Positions 1-7,465 of a stretch of DNA of 64,000 bases are shown piece by piece. Source of the stretch: Synechococcus sp. WH 5701 (GTDB taxonomy: Bacteria; Cyanobacteriota; Cyanobacteriia; PCC-6307; Cyanobiaceae); assembly GCF_000153045.1 (NCBI RefSeq), contig NZ_CH724159.1:125357-189356 (forward strand), given 5' to 3'. The translations under genes and the position numbers were made by a program. Numbering within the stretch: position 1 is the stretch's first letter; each line of letters starts with the position of its first letter. The notes under the pieces were generated by a model. It saw nothing but the letters and a program-made list of their open reading frames with translations. It did no database searches and was not told the origin of the DNA.

Positions 1-235
1 AAAGGGCTCACGCTGCCATCCCTTGAGCGAGGAGGCCAAGGAACGGAACAAGGTCCGATCAACTGTACGGGCCAGGGTTGAGCATGTCTTTGGTGCAATC
101 ACAACCTGCATGCGCGGCAAGCTGACAAGGCGGATTGGACTGGCCAGAACGAAAGCTTGGTGGGGACTGCGTAATCTGACTTACAACTTTCTTCGATACC
201 TGCATTGCAACTCAAAGGCAATGCTGGCTGTCTGA
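1..235 (+). pseudogene. IS5-type transposase, C-terminal fragment
   Basis: The reading frame is open from the window edge and ends at a TGA at 233-235. The protein contains RARVEHVFG followed by KTKAWWGL-like and NLTYNFLRYL segments, which match the last part (the catalytic Glu region and tail) of IS5-superfamily DDE transposases. Only about 78 residues lie in the window, so whether the element is complete to the left cannot be seen. It differs from the other transposases in this window. The stretch 236-286 carries no gene. Confidence 0.7.
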
Positions 236-286
236 TCATTCGGCAACGGGATAATTATCCCGCATTTAAGTCATGAATGTCAGTCA

Positions 287-913
287 TCAGGCGGATCTGC
301 ACGTGCAGAGGATGAGCATTTTGCTTCTCAAGGCAGCCTGGGTAGTGGCAATATTTCGAGGTGCCCTTAAGACGCCTTTGCCTTTGTACTGCGGCTGTTG
401 ATCAAGGCAGTGTGCCACAAGCTCGCTGCATATCCACCGCGTATCATTGTTCATGATCTTGCATGCAAGACTTTTGGCGTTTCCCTGAAATATCTCTCTA
501 ATAAGCTTGCCTATATGGCTCTTGGCTGCAGCTTGCCCTAGGATTAGCGATATATCATATTTACATCCGATTTCTTGTGCTGCAGAGTCAACAATGGCAT
601 CGGCTACTGCTTTGTCTAAGTCAACTGGTTTTCGGAAAAATATTTGACACTGGGGATTGTTGAAATAATCACTGAGTTTGGCTCTTCGAACACCGCTTTG
701 AACATGCGCCTCAATGCACTCGTCTTCGCCGCTTACGATTAGCGCATGTGATGCCTTGATTTCACTAAGTCTTGACCAGCGAGTGAAATATGCAATCCCT
801 CTTGAGACAAAGTTTGGATCTGAATGCGTAAAACCTACGTAGCCGGGTCCATAATTAGAAAGATAGCTCGGCTCTCTACTCTCAACAGTAAAGTATGGAT
901 GTGAGATGCTCAT
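287..913 (-). CDS. Permuted papain-like (YiiX/NlpC-P60 type) hydrolase
   Basis: The 208-residue protein has the circularly permuted papain order: a His in SHALIVSGE (about residue 55), an acidic position in CIEAHVQSGV (about 67), a KYD segment near 118, and a late Cys in WICSELVAHCLD (about 160). That order (His first, Cys last) is typical of the YiiX/YaeF-like branch of the NlpC/P60 superfamily, which acts on amide or thioester bonds in peptidoglycan or lipids. No signal peptide is visible, so a cytosolic role is possible. The gene is more AT-rich than its neighbours and lies between two IS elements, suggesting transfer. Substrate unknown. Confidence 0.6.
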   Translation of the reverse strand: MSISHPYFTVESREPSYLSNYGPGYVGFTHSDPNFVSRGIAYFTRWSRLSEIKASHALIVSGEDECIEAHVQSGVRRAKLSDYFNNPQCQIFFRKPVDLDKAVADAIVDSAAQEIGCKYDISLILGQAAAKSHIGKLIREIFQGNAKSLACKIMNNDTRWICSELVAHCLDQQPQYKGKGVLRAPRNIATTQAALRSKMLILCTCRSA

Positions 914-1037
914 TGCTTTGCCTCCTGCTGTCTGTTCAGATTAATTCTGAGCAGGATTTATGTGATATGCCAGGCTTGTCACAACTGCACACACTGGGGA
1001 TGACTTGGAGTGGCGTTCCTTCCTCGCTGCCCGCTGC

Positions 1038-1070
1038 TTCGGGTTTCGGGTCTCGGGTTTCGGGTTTCGG
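1038..1070. repeat. Heptamer tandem repeat TTCGGGT
   Basis: Four full and one partial copy of TTCGGGT (third copy CTCGGGT) lie end to end, just left of the ISa insertion site. Short 7-bp tandem repeats are a known class of repetitive DNA in cyanobacteria. The surrounding 914-1075 stretch has no convincing gene. Confidence 0.75.
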
Positions 1071-1079
1071 CACTTCTAG

Positions 1080-2308
1080 GGAACCCCTGAAAAACCCGCT
1101 AAAATCAGTCCAGATCCAAGACTGAGACTGGAACGGATGGCCGACCCTCTCCAGCTGGGCTTCACGGACTACGAGCAGATCTACGCCAAAAAGAGGACGC
1201 GCCGCCAGCGCTTCTTGGATGAGATGGAGGCCACGGTTCCCTGGGAAGCGTTTCTGGCCTTGATTGAGCCCGTGTATCACAAGCCCTCCAGCAAAGGAGG
1301 TCGTCCGCCGATTCCTTTGGAGGTGATGCTGCGGATCCATCTGCTGCAGCAGTGGTTCACGCTTTCAGATCCATTGATGGAGGAGATGCTGATCGATACG
1401 CCCTGCTTCCGCCGCTTCGCAGGGATCGAGACGATGGATGGCCGGATCCCTGATGAGACGACGATTCTCAACTTTCGCCATCTGCTGGAAGAGCACCGGA
1501 TCGCGGAGCAGATTCTTGAGGGTGTGAACCAGATGCTTAGCGAGAGAGGAGTGATGCTGAGGGAAGGAACGATCCTTGATGCCACGATAATCAATGCCCC
1601 CAGCTCCACCAAGAACAAGGCCAAGGAGAGGGATCCTGACATGCACTCAGTGGCCAAGGGCAAGCAGTGGTTCTTTGGAATGCGCTGCCACATCGGAGTT
1701 GATGCCGCATCTGGCCTGGTCCACTCTGTTGAGAGCACCGCCGCCAATGTTCATGAGCTGAACACAGCAGCTGAACGGCTCCATGGGGATGAACGCCTCA
1801 TCTACGGCGATGCCGGCCACATCGGCATCGAGAAACGAAACGACTTCCAGGACTGCGAGGCTGAGTTCAGGATTGCGATGAAGCCCGGCCAGCGCAGAGT
1901 GCTTCCAGAGACACCTGAGGGCAGGCTTCTTGATCTGATTGAGACGGCGAAAGCCCACTTCCGCGCCAAAGTGGAACATCCCTTTCGAATCATCAAATGT
2001 CAGTTCGGCTTCCGGAAGGTCTTCTACAGAGGTATCCGCAAGAACGACCTCAAGCTGAAGTTGCTCTTTGCCCTGGCAAACCTCTGGATGGTACGGGAAC
2101 GGATACCTGATTCAGCGTAAAGCAAGGGTATAGTGTGTCTAAAGACCGATAATCATCCAGAAATCAAGCCAAAACGAATGGTGGGAACTGCCTGAAGTCT
2201 TTTCAAGGGCTTCTCTGAGCGAAAAGTGGGCTAAATCTGCTCAGTATCGTCTCATTGATGAGAATGAGACTAGATTATTCGAATTAAGGCGTCTTGATCA
2301 GAGGTTCC
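1080..2308 (+). mobile_element. ISa copy 1 (IS5 family), complete
   Basis: The 1229-bp element starts GGAACCCCTGA and ends with the near-inverted TCAGAGGTTCC. Both ends are flanked by CTAG (1076-1079 and 2309-2312), the YTAR-type 4-bp target duplication usual for the IS5 group, so this is a simple intact insertion. It carries one transposase gene. About 180 bp of non-coding tail follows the gene. An identical-protein copy lies at 32953-34181 on the other strand. Confidence 0.9.
1137..2120 (+). CDS. IS5-family transposase of ISa copy 1
   Basis: The 327-residue DDE transposase has the IS5-type N-terminal domain (MLRIHLLQQW, RRFAGI), first catalytic Asp in GTILDATIINAPSS (about residue 147), second Asp in YGDAGHIGIEKR (about 225) and the downstream Glu region in KVEHPFRIIKCQFGF (about 285). 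It cuts and joins the ISa ends. The start ATG is 57 bp inside the left inverted repeat. The length is normal for the family and there is no frameshift, so the element is likely active. The protein is identical to the one at 33141-34124. Confidence 0.92.
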   Translation: MADPLQLGFTDYEQIYAKKRTRRQRFLDEMEATVPWEAFLALIEPVYHKPSSKGGRPPIPLEVMLRIHLLQQWFTLSDPLMEEMLIDTPCFRRFAGIETMDGRIPDETTILNFRHLLEEHRIAEQILEGVNQMLSERGVMLREGTILDATIINAPSSTKNKAKERDPDMHSVAKGKQWFFGMRCHIGVDAASGLVHSVESTAANVHELNTAAERLHGDERLIYGDAGHIGIEKRNDFQDCEAEFRIAMKPGQRRVLPETPEGRLLDLIETAKAHFRAKVEHPFRIIKCQFGFRKVFYRGIRKNDLKLKLLFALANLWMVRERIPDSA

Positions 2309-2416
2309 CTAGCTCTTTTGTAATGCGATTGAGTTGCAATAACACTTCGATGTGGTCTTCTTGCTTTTCCAGTTGGCACCTCAGCCATTCAAATTTCAAG
2401 CCTGGCAAACGACGGC

Positions 2417-2914
2417 ATGACCCAGTCCTCCCCACCCACCTGCAGCTGGCGCCCCGGCGATGCCGAGGCCCTGCGCATCGCCCTCTCCATCCCGGTCACC
2501 AGTTCTGCCGTTGCGGCCTTGAATCGGGAGATGGCTCAGCTGCAGACCCACTACCCCACGGGGGTGTGCACCGCCCAGGGCCACCTCGATGCCATCGCAG
2601 GGCTGAATGAGCAGCTGGCGGCACTGACGCCGGCGGAGGTGAACAGCCCGGTGCGCAGCCGGCGCAAGGGCGTGGCCGGTGGCGTGGTGCCCAACCCGCT
2701 GCCGCTGAGCAAGTTGGCGGTGGTGGAGTACGCCACCGAGCTGCTGCTGGAGGACACCGAGAGCGAGTGGAACCCCGCGGGCCCCTCACCGGCGGTGGTG
2801 CTGGGTAAGCAGCGCAGCCAGCACATCGGCCAGCTGGCGCTGCTGCTGCCGCGGCTGCAGAACTGGCGCCAGTGCAACCCCGACCCCTTCCGGGGATCGC
2901 TGGTGCGGGGCTGA
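2417..2914 (+). CDS. Hypothetical protein upstream of LysM protein
   Basis: The 165-residue protein is not recognised. It has a mostly helical middle (AVAALNREMAQLQTHY, LDAIAGLNEQLAAL) followed by a Pro/Arg-rich linker (SPVRSRRKGVAGG) and a second helical part. It is followed after 3 bp by the LysM gene, so the two form a transcription unit. The position in a cluster with capsid-like genes suggests a virion or head-tail accessory role, which is inference only. The 2313-2416 stretch before it is the other side of the ISa target and has no gene. Confidence 0.6.
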   Translation: MTQSSPPTCSWRPGDAEALRIALSIPVTSSAVAALNREMAQLQTHYPTGVCTAQGHLDAIAGLNEQLAALTPAEVNSPVRSRRKGVAGGVVPNPLPLSKLAVVEYATELLLEDTESEWNPAGPSPAVVLGKQRSQHIGQLALLLPRLQNWRQCNPDPFRGSLVRG

Positions 2915-2917
2915 GCG

Positions 2918-4102
2918 ATGGAGCAACCTCTCTCGCCACTCAACCAGGGCCTCAACCCCCTGCGGGGTGCGCCGCTGTGGGGCCAGCTGGTGTCTCTGCC
3001 TGCAGCCACCCCGGGGATCGACAGCCGGGTGGCCCAGCCCGCAGCTGCGCCCCCTGGGGCCTCGCCCCTGTGGCTGGCGCTGCAGCCCTACGCCAATGCC
3101 CGCCTCTGCCTGTTTGAGGTGGACCGACCCGAGAGCCGCAACCCGGTCCCCATTCGCCGGCACGTGATCGACTGCTTCCTGGAGCAGAGCGGCATCGTCA
3201 GCGGCTACAACGACACCGCCCTCACCGACCCCGGCGATGTGCTGCTGCGCGGCTACCTCTGCCGGGCGGCGATCCTGCCGGTGAGCACCAGCAACACGTT
3301 CGACTGGTTGGCGGCCGAGCTGGACTGGGCCACCCCTGGCTACCGCGACGAGGCACCACTGCCCTGGGACCCAACGCTGTTGGGCACGGTGCAGGCGCCC
3401 TGCCAGGGGGTGATGTGGCTGGGGGACCTGGCCCACCTCTCGTCTCAGGGCGGACTGCCCAGTGGCGGGCGGGCCCAGTTCGCGGGTTGCCAGGTGATGC
3501 ACTTCGGGGCGGACTACGGCCCCGGTGGCATCGGCCTGCTGGTGCAGCCGCTGCTGGGGGAGTCGATCCAGCTGGTGCTCAGGCCCCACAGCGTGCTGGT
3601 GCTCAGGGATGGCGACACGCTGAACCTGATCGCTGAGCGCTACGGCACCACCGTGGCCACGTTGCGGCGCATCAACCCCCAGCTGGAAAGCACCCAGACA
3701 ATCACAGCCGTGGAGGGCGATTCGCTGGCGGTGCTGGCCGGACGGCACGGGACCACCGAAAGCAAGCTGCGCAGCCTCAACCCGGTGCTGCAGCAGAGCG
3801 AGACCTACATCAGCGTCGAAGGCGACACGCTCAGCAGCGTGGCGGCGGAGCAGAACCTGACCCTCTCCCTGCTCCGCCAGTTCAACCCAGAGCTGAGCAG
3901 TTGGCCCAGCGAGGAACCGCTGCCCACTGGCACCACGCTGCAGCTGCCCGTCTACCGCTCCACCACTCCCATTCCCTCGGGGATGCAGCTGCTGGTGCCG
4001 GGGTACATGCCTTCCACTCCACTGCCAGAAGGGGAGTGGATCTACCTGCCGGCCCGGCGTACGGCGCCTGCTGTTGAGGAGGGAGTGGAGTCCCTGGGCT
4101 GA
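2918..4102 (+). CDS. Protein with three C-terminal LysM repeats
   Basis: This 394-residue protein has an unrecognised N-terminal domain (1-220) and three successive LysM-type repeats at about 228-257, 263-292 and 298-327, each with a (D/E)GD(T/S)L start and an INPQL/LNPVL/FNPEL end. LysM domains bind glycan chains of peptidoglycan. A Pro-rich tail with repeated P(I/L)P(S/E)G turns follows. There is no signal peptide, so the protein is not obviously exported by Sec, which fits a virion or baseplate protein better than a cell-wall protein; this is inference from context. It lies 3 bp downstream of the preceding gene. Confidence 0.7.
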   Translation: MEQPLSPLNQGLNPLRGAPLWGQLVSLPAATPGIDSRVAQPAAAPPGASPLWLALQPYANARLCLFEVDRPESRNPVPIRRHVIDCFLEQSGIVSGYNDTALTDPGDVLLRGYLCRAAILPVSTSNTFDWLAAELDWATPGYRDEAPLPWDPTLLGTVQAPCQGVMWLGDLAHLSSQGGLPSGGRAQFAGCQVMHFGADYGPGGIGLLVQPLLGESIQLVLRPHSVLVLRDGDTLNLIAERYGTTVATLRRINPQLESTQTITAVEGDSLAVLAGRHGTTESKLRSLNPVLQQSETYISVEGDTLSSVAAEQNLTLSLLRQFNPELSSWPSEEPLPTGTTLQLPVYRSTTPIPSGMQLLVPGYMPSTPLPEGEWIYLPARRTAPAVEEGVESLG

Positions 4103-4182
4103 CGGCTGGCGCAGCTCCACCACCACTCCGGCAGCCATGCGGGAAACCGCCATGTCCCACCCACTTCACATGTCGTTACAAT
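4065..4182. other. Short gap before the hli cluster; single HLR1-like direct repeat
   Basis: After the LysM stop at 4102 there is no gene until 4206. Within it, TTCACATG (4165-4172), two bases, then GTTACAAT (4175-4182) form a spaced direct repeat resembling the HLR1 element bound by the cyanobacterial regulator RpaB at hli promoters. The second octamer matches the consensus fully; the first is weak. CGTTAC (4174-4179) and GTAACG (4187-4192) also form a small palindrome. Confidence 0.4.
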
Positions 4183-4205
4183 TCCCGTAACGAACTGAAA
4201 CACGC

Positions 4206-4349
4206 ATGGCTGATCCCGCTCCCCGCTTCGGGTTTGTCGCATTCGCCGAGACCTGGAACGGTCGCCTGGCCATGCTCGGTTTCGTGATCGGCCTCGCCAC
4301 CGAGCTGCTCACCGGCCAGGGCATCCTCCAGCAGATCGGGCTCGGTTGA
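4206..4349 (+). CDS. hli: High-light-inducible protein (Hli/Scp), 47 residues
   Basis: This small protein carries the Hli signature ETWNGRLAMLGFVIG, the single chlorophyll-binding transmembrane helix of the one-helix LHC-like family. These thylakoid proteins bind chlorophyll and carotenoid and protect photosystem assembly under excess light. The length is typical of the shortest Hli group. It is the first of a row of small plus-strand genes (4206-4833) with spacings of a few bases, probably one transcript. An HLR1-like repeat lies about 25 bp upstream. Hli genes are common cyanophage cargo, so the location beside phage-type genes is notable. Confidence 0.9.
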   Translation: MADPAPRFGFVAFAETWNGRLAMLGFVIGLATELLTGQGILQQIGLG

Positions 4350-4354
4350 TCGCG

Positions 4355-4474
4355 ATGAGCACCGACTACTCCGCCGCCATCACCGCCGTCGTCGCCCTGG
4401 TGGTGCTGCTCTCCGGCGTTACTGCTTTTGTGCTGACCCGCCCCAGCGACCTCGCCCAGACCCCCCAGCGATGA
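4355..4474 (+). CDS. 39-residue single-helix membrane protein
   Basis: This reading frame starts 5 bp after the hli stop and encodes a short N-terminus, one hydrophobic helix (about residues 8-28, AAITAVVALVVLLSG) and a polar tail ending TPQR. The size and topology resemble small photosystem or photosystem-assembly subunits, but no specific family is recognised. The close spacing to hli suggests co-expression. The stop overlaps the ATG of a further 21-codon frame (ATGA). Confidence 0.55.
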   Translation: MSTDYSAAITAVVALVVLLSGVTAFVLTRPSDLAQTPQR

Positions 4475-4536
4475 CCGGCGTTGTTGCTCTCCTGCTGATC
4501 GGCGCATGGACCACGAGTGCCCTGCTCCAGCCCTGA
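4471..4536 (+). CDS. Possible 21-residue hydrophobic peptide
   Basis: The ATG overlaps the preceding stop by four bases (ATGA), the usual sign of translational coupling. The peptide is a short hydrophobic stretch with the core GVVALLLIGAW. Such small frames occur by chance; only the coupling and position between two hli genes support it. Confidence 0.25.
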   Translation: MTGVVALLLIGAWTTSALLQP

Positions 4537-4596
4537 TAGGCCGACTGAGCCCTTCGCTCACGACCAACGCTTCCCATCCACCACACCAGAGCTCTC

Positions 4597-4833
4597 ATGA
4601 CCAACACCCCCGCCAACGACCAGTGGTTGCAGAACAGCGCCGAACAGCTGATCCACATGGAGCAGCTCAAGCGCGCTGAACTGTTCAACGGTCGCGCCGC
4701 CATGCTCGGCATCGTGATCGGCATCGTGGTGGAAGGCCTCACCGGTTTCGGCATCGCCCACCAGATCGGCCTCGGCGCTCTGGTGGATGGCTATGCGGCC
4801 TGCCGCACCCAGTTCCTGCCCTTCTGCTTCTGA
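4597..4833 (+). CDS. hli: High-light-inducible protein (Hli/Scp), 78 residues
   Basis: The protein has an amphipathic N-terminus (residues 1-30), then the Hli chlorophyll-binding helix with the key residues RAELFNGRAAMLGIV (about 26-40) and a second, weakly hydrophobic C-terminal part ending in CRTQFLPFCF. The expected role is pigment binding and photoprotection in thylakoids. It is the last gene of the small-gene row and is followed 28 bp later by a strong intrinsic terminator. Confidence 0.9.
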   Translation: MTNTPANDQWLQNSAEQLIHMEQLKRAELFNGRAAMLGIVIGIVVEGLTGFGIAHQIGLGALVDGYAACRTQFLPFCF

Positions 4834-4860
4834 GTCTCCGTCCGGCTCGTTGACCCACCA

Positions 4861-4884
4861 CCCCCGGCACACCCGGGGGTTTTT
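4861..4884 (+). terminator. Rho-independent terminator after hli row
   Basis: CCCCCGG (4861-4867) pairs with CCGGGGG (4873-4879) around a 5-nt loop and is followed directly by TTTTT (4880-4884). It ends the hli transcription unit. Confidence 0.9.
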
Positions 4885-4911
4885 GATGGCCACCGCTGAA
4901 CTCCCACTCCC

Positions 4912-5136
4912 ATGACGGGCAACCTCCAGGCCATTGGCTTCCTGTTCACCTGGGTTCTGGGCTGGGGGATCGGCGGCTCGCTGATCGATGCCGGCCTGAT
5001 CAACGCCGGGGTCTATTCGCTGGAGGGGTCCCAGCTGGGGACGCTCGCCACCTTCATCCTCTGGAGCGTGCTTTGGGGCAGCTGCGGGGCCTGGCTCTAC
5101 CGGCGTTGGACGCGGTCCGCTACCCCGGACCGCTGA
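4912..5136 (+). CDS. Small two-helix membrane protein
   Basis: The 74-residue protein has two hydrophobic segments (about 6-32, including LFTWVLGWGIGGSL, and about 42-64, including FILWSVLWGSCGAWLY) and a basic end RRWTRS. No family is recognised. It lies beyond the hli terminator, so it likely has its own promoter, and its 3' end overlaps the end of the opposite-strand gene at 5120-5365. Confidence 0.5.
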   Translation: MTGNLQAIGFLFTWVLGWGIGGSLIDAGLINAGVYSLEGSQLGTLATFILWSVLWGSCGAWLYRRWTRSATPDR

Positions 5137-5365
5137 TCCGCTGCGGCCGGCGGGCCGTGTCGATCAGAAGGTTGATCAGCAGCTCGTTGCTGCTGATCAA
5201 CAGGTGCGCCATCCATGTTCCCGCCAGCCTGGGTTCAGCGACGGCGTCACCGCGACAACGAACCATCGCCTGCTGGACCTCTGCCAGCTCCAGGCCGATG
5301 TTCCGCACCATCGCCTCGGTGGTTTCGCGCGGCGTAGGCTGGGGTGGTAGCTGCATGGGCTCCAC
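5120..5365 (-). CDS. Hypothetical protein next to cupin gene
   Basis: The 81-residue protein has a Pro-rich start, a helix-rich middle (EAMVRNIGLELAEVQQAMV) and HLLISSNELLINLLID near the end, which looks like genuine coding sequence. It starts 14 bp after the cupin stop and is probably co-transcribed with it. A later ATG at 5353 is an alternative start. Its function is unknown. The 3' end overlaps the convergent membrane protein gene by 17 bp. Confidence 0.5.
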   Translation of the reverse strand: MEPMQLPPQPTPRETTEAMVRNIGLELAEVQQAMVRCRGDAVAEPRLAGTWMAHLLISSNELLINLLIDTARRPQRISGPG

Positions 5366-5379
5366 TCTGGCCGGAGTGC

Positions 5380-5685
5380 TCAGCCAAAGCGGTAGTGCTT
5401 TTGCACCGGGGCGTGCACGTCCCAGGTGCAGCTCAGCCCGGCGTCAAACACCACCAGGTCTCCGGCGCCAAAGCGCACCGGCTTACCGCCATCGGGGGTT
5501 ACCGTCACATCCCCCTCCAACAGCAAACAGGTCTCCTGCTCGTCGTAGGTCCAGGGGAAGGTGCTGACCTCACAGCCCCAGGTCGGCCAGTTGGACACAC
5601 CCAGGCTGACCAGCTGAGCGGGATCCGGGTTGGACGTGACCGTGATGCCGGAGGCCATGGCTGTCTGCTTGAGAACCAGGGCCAT
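5380..5685 (-). CDS. Cupin-domain protein (cupin_3 type)
   Basis: From the chosen ATG (5685, preceded by GGGAG at good distance) the protein is about 101 residues. It shows the small cupin fold pattern with WPTWGCEVSTFPW, then ETCLLLEGDVTVTPDGG, then FGAGDLVVFDAGLSCTWDV, matching the ureidoglycine-aminohydrolase-like cupin_3 domain common in cyanobacteria. These proteins bind small ligands or a metal; the substrate here is unknown. The open frame extends upstream to 5811, but that part overlaps the next gene and lacks cupin features. Confidence 0.8.
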   Translation of the reverse strand: MALVLKQTAMASGITVTSNPDPAQLVSLGVSNWPTWGCEVSTFPWTYDEQETCLLLEGDVTVTPDGGKPVRFGAGDLVVFDAGLSCTWDVHAPVQKHYRFG

Positions 5686-5764
5686 GGTCTGCTCCCAGCC
5701 TGGCAACAGGAACTGCGAGCGCAGCCCGGACGGGGCGCCCGCAGCACCACAGCCGTGATGGGTG

Positions 5765-6718
5765 ATGCCCTCTTCCTTCTTCTCTGACTTCAGCCGCACC
5801 AGCAGCGGCAACGCTCCAGCTCCCCTGGCCCCTGTCGGCCCATGGCAGGTCTACAGCCAGCACCAGCAGCAGCCCAACCAGGCCCCTGCCGGCTCAGCCC
5901 CGCCTGCCACCGACCCTGACCTGCTCGACAGCGACGGCGCCGCTGACGCTGGTCTGGATGCTGCCGACGGCGACGACGCCCTCGACCTCTCCCTGCCCCA
6001 GGACCCAGGTGTCAACGGCAGCCGCGACAACGACGACCCCCCTGCCGCTGCTCCCAGCAGTGCTGACCCCCTGCGCGCCGAGCGACGCCGCAGCAACCAG
6101 CTGGAGAAGGAGCTGCGCAAGGCCCGTGCCCAGCTGTCGCGGTTCTCGGAGATCAACCCCGATGAGTACGCCCGCCTGCAGGACGCCGAGCGCAAGCGGG
6201 AGGAGTTCGAGCGCCAGGTGGGCGAGCGTGAACGCCAGCTCAATGAGGCCAACCTGCGCCGCGTGCGCAGCGTCGAAAAGGAACGGGATGAGGCTCGCTC
6301 CCAGGTTCAAAATCTGCGCAAGGAGCGCTTGATGGAGCGCCTCTTCTCCGAGGCCGAGGGCCGCGTCGGCGGCGATGAGCGGGGCACCTTCTTTGACACC
6401 TTCGTGACGCTGTGCGGCGGCCACTTCCAGCTGGGGGAGGTGGATGGCCGCGAGCGGCTGCTGCCGGTGGACGGCAAGGGCCAGCCCCTCACCGCCGACG
6501 GGGTGGCCCTGAGCGATGGCGACTACATGGAGGAGCTGCGCCGCCACCCGGTGTACAGCTTCCTGTTCCAGCAGCGCAGTGGCCTGTATTCCGCTGCGGT
6601 GCCTGAAACGGGCCATGAGCACGGCGGAGCGGTGAACCTGCAGACGCTGAGCACCGCCGAGCTCTATCTGGAGGCCGTCAAGGGCACAACGCCCAGGGCG
6701 GCTGCGCCACGGCGCTGA
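5765..6718 (+). CDS. Coiled-coil protein, candidate phage scaffolding protein
   Basis: The roughly 317-residue protein has a disordered N-terminus rich in Pro, Ala and Gln (1-100), a long charged coiled coil (about 105-200; ERRRSNQLEKELRKAR, then many Glu/Arg heptads) and a compact C-terminal part (about 205-300; GGHFQLGEVDGRERLLPV, YMEELRRHPVYSFLFQQ). Disordered/coiled-coil/short C-terminal domain is the usual build of phage scaffold proteins, and a capsid-like gene follows on the same strand at 15.3 kb. No motif proves the role. A GTG at 5762 is an alternative start. Confidence 0.55.
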   Translation: MPSSFFSDFSRTSSGNAPAPLAPVGPWQVYSQHQQQPNQAPAGSAPPATDPDLLDSDGAADAGLDAADGDDALDLSLPQDPGVNGSRDNDDPPAAAPSSADPLRAERRRSNQLEKELRKARAQLSRFSEINPDEYARLQDAERKREEFERQVGERERQLNEANLRRVRSVEKERDEARSQVQNLRKERLMERLFSEAEGRVGGDERGTFFDTFVTLCGGHFQLGEVDGRERLLPVDGKGQPLTADGVALSDGDYMEELRRHPVYSFLFQQRSGLYSAAVPETGHEHGGAVNLQTLSTAELYLEAVKGTTPRAAAPRR

Positions 6719-6736
6719 TCACCCCGCCGCAGAGCG

Positions 6737-7012
6737 ATGGCCTGGTATCTGGTGTTCTGGCGCAACCGCTCCACCGCCACGGTGGTGCCGGCCGCCAGCG
6801 CCAGCCAGGCCCGCTCCCGTGCCCAGCACCGACACAAGAAGGGCTATGGGGTGATCGTGGCCGCACGCCGCGCCAATTCAGAGGACTCTCGTCTGATTCG
6901 CCGCGGCGTCTGGGTGCGGCGGCGGCGAGATGGCTCCAGCCCCCAGTTCGGCAGCAGCGGCCATAAGGCTGCGGCACGGCGCCACCGCAGCCGCTACCGC
7001 TCCTGGCTGTAG
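6737..7012 (+). CDS. Very basic 91-residue protein
   Basis: The start is MAWYLVFWRNRSTATV; the rest is rich in Arg, Lys, His and Ser (ARSRAQHRHKKGYG, GVWVRRRRDGSS, AARRHRSRYRSWL). The high positive charge suggests nucleic-acid binding or an internal virion protein. It starts 18 bp after the scaffold-like gene and is probably in its transcript. No family is recognised. Confidence 0.5.
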   Translation: MAWYLVFWRNRSTATVVPAASASQARSRAQHRHKKGYGVIVAARRANSEDSRLIRRGVWVRRRRDGSSPQFGSSGHKAAARRHRSRYRSWL

Positions 7013-7465
7013 CTCACGGCTGCAAGCCCCGGCTGTAGGCCAGCAGCACGGGCGACCGTCCCTACCCGCGCGATCCACCAGCGGAGCGGGCGCTGCGGCT
7101 GGAGAAGCGAGCGCAGCGGGCGGTCGTTCCCCTGGCTGCTGCAGGGCTACCGGTTGCATGCTTCGCAGTCAGCTGTCAGTCGAGCCCACCCGAACCCAGT
7201 GAAATCAATCGAACAAAAGAACAATCAAACTGTGTTCAAAAAAGGGGGAGATATAGGGTGAAATCGCTAAAACGCGGCCAACGTGCTTACGAAATCTCCC
7301 AAATTCTGGAGATTGAATTGTTCGCCTGAGAACAGTCCCGCTCCAGTAGCAACGGCATCCGTCGTGCCTCGCCCAACGCTCCAGATCAGAAGCGGTACGA
7401 CGGAGCGGCGAGCTCCATCACTCTTTGAGTAACTTGCAAAAGATGAGCAGACGTTCGTAGCAGCC
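7013..7465. other. Gene-free stretch with a large imperfect palindrome
   Basis: No convincing gene is seen. At about 7030-7155 an imperfect inverted repeat has pairing blocks CCGG/CCGG, AGCAGC/GCTGCT, GGG/CCC and CGACCG/CGGTCG around a GC-rich centre with GCGGAGCGGG and GCGAGCGCAGCG. It could be a terminator-like or regulatory RNA fold after the basic protein gene. The second half (7200-7465) is more AT-rich and may hold the promoter of the FAD oxidoreductase gene. Confidence 0.4.

Noticed and set aside
895-1340. Open frames overlapping the left end of ISa on both strands
   Set aside because: They span the heptamer repeat and the transposase gene antisense, with no protein-like composition.
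2786-4153. 455-codon minus-strand frame opposite the LysM gene
   Set aside because: It is the antisense shadow of a high-GC coding region; Gln/His/Arg/Gly-rich without domains, whereas the plus strand has clear LysM repeats.
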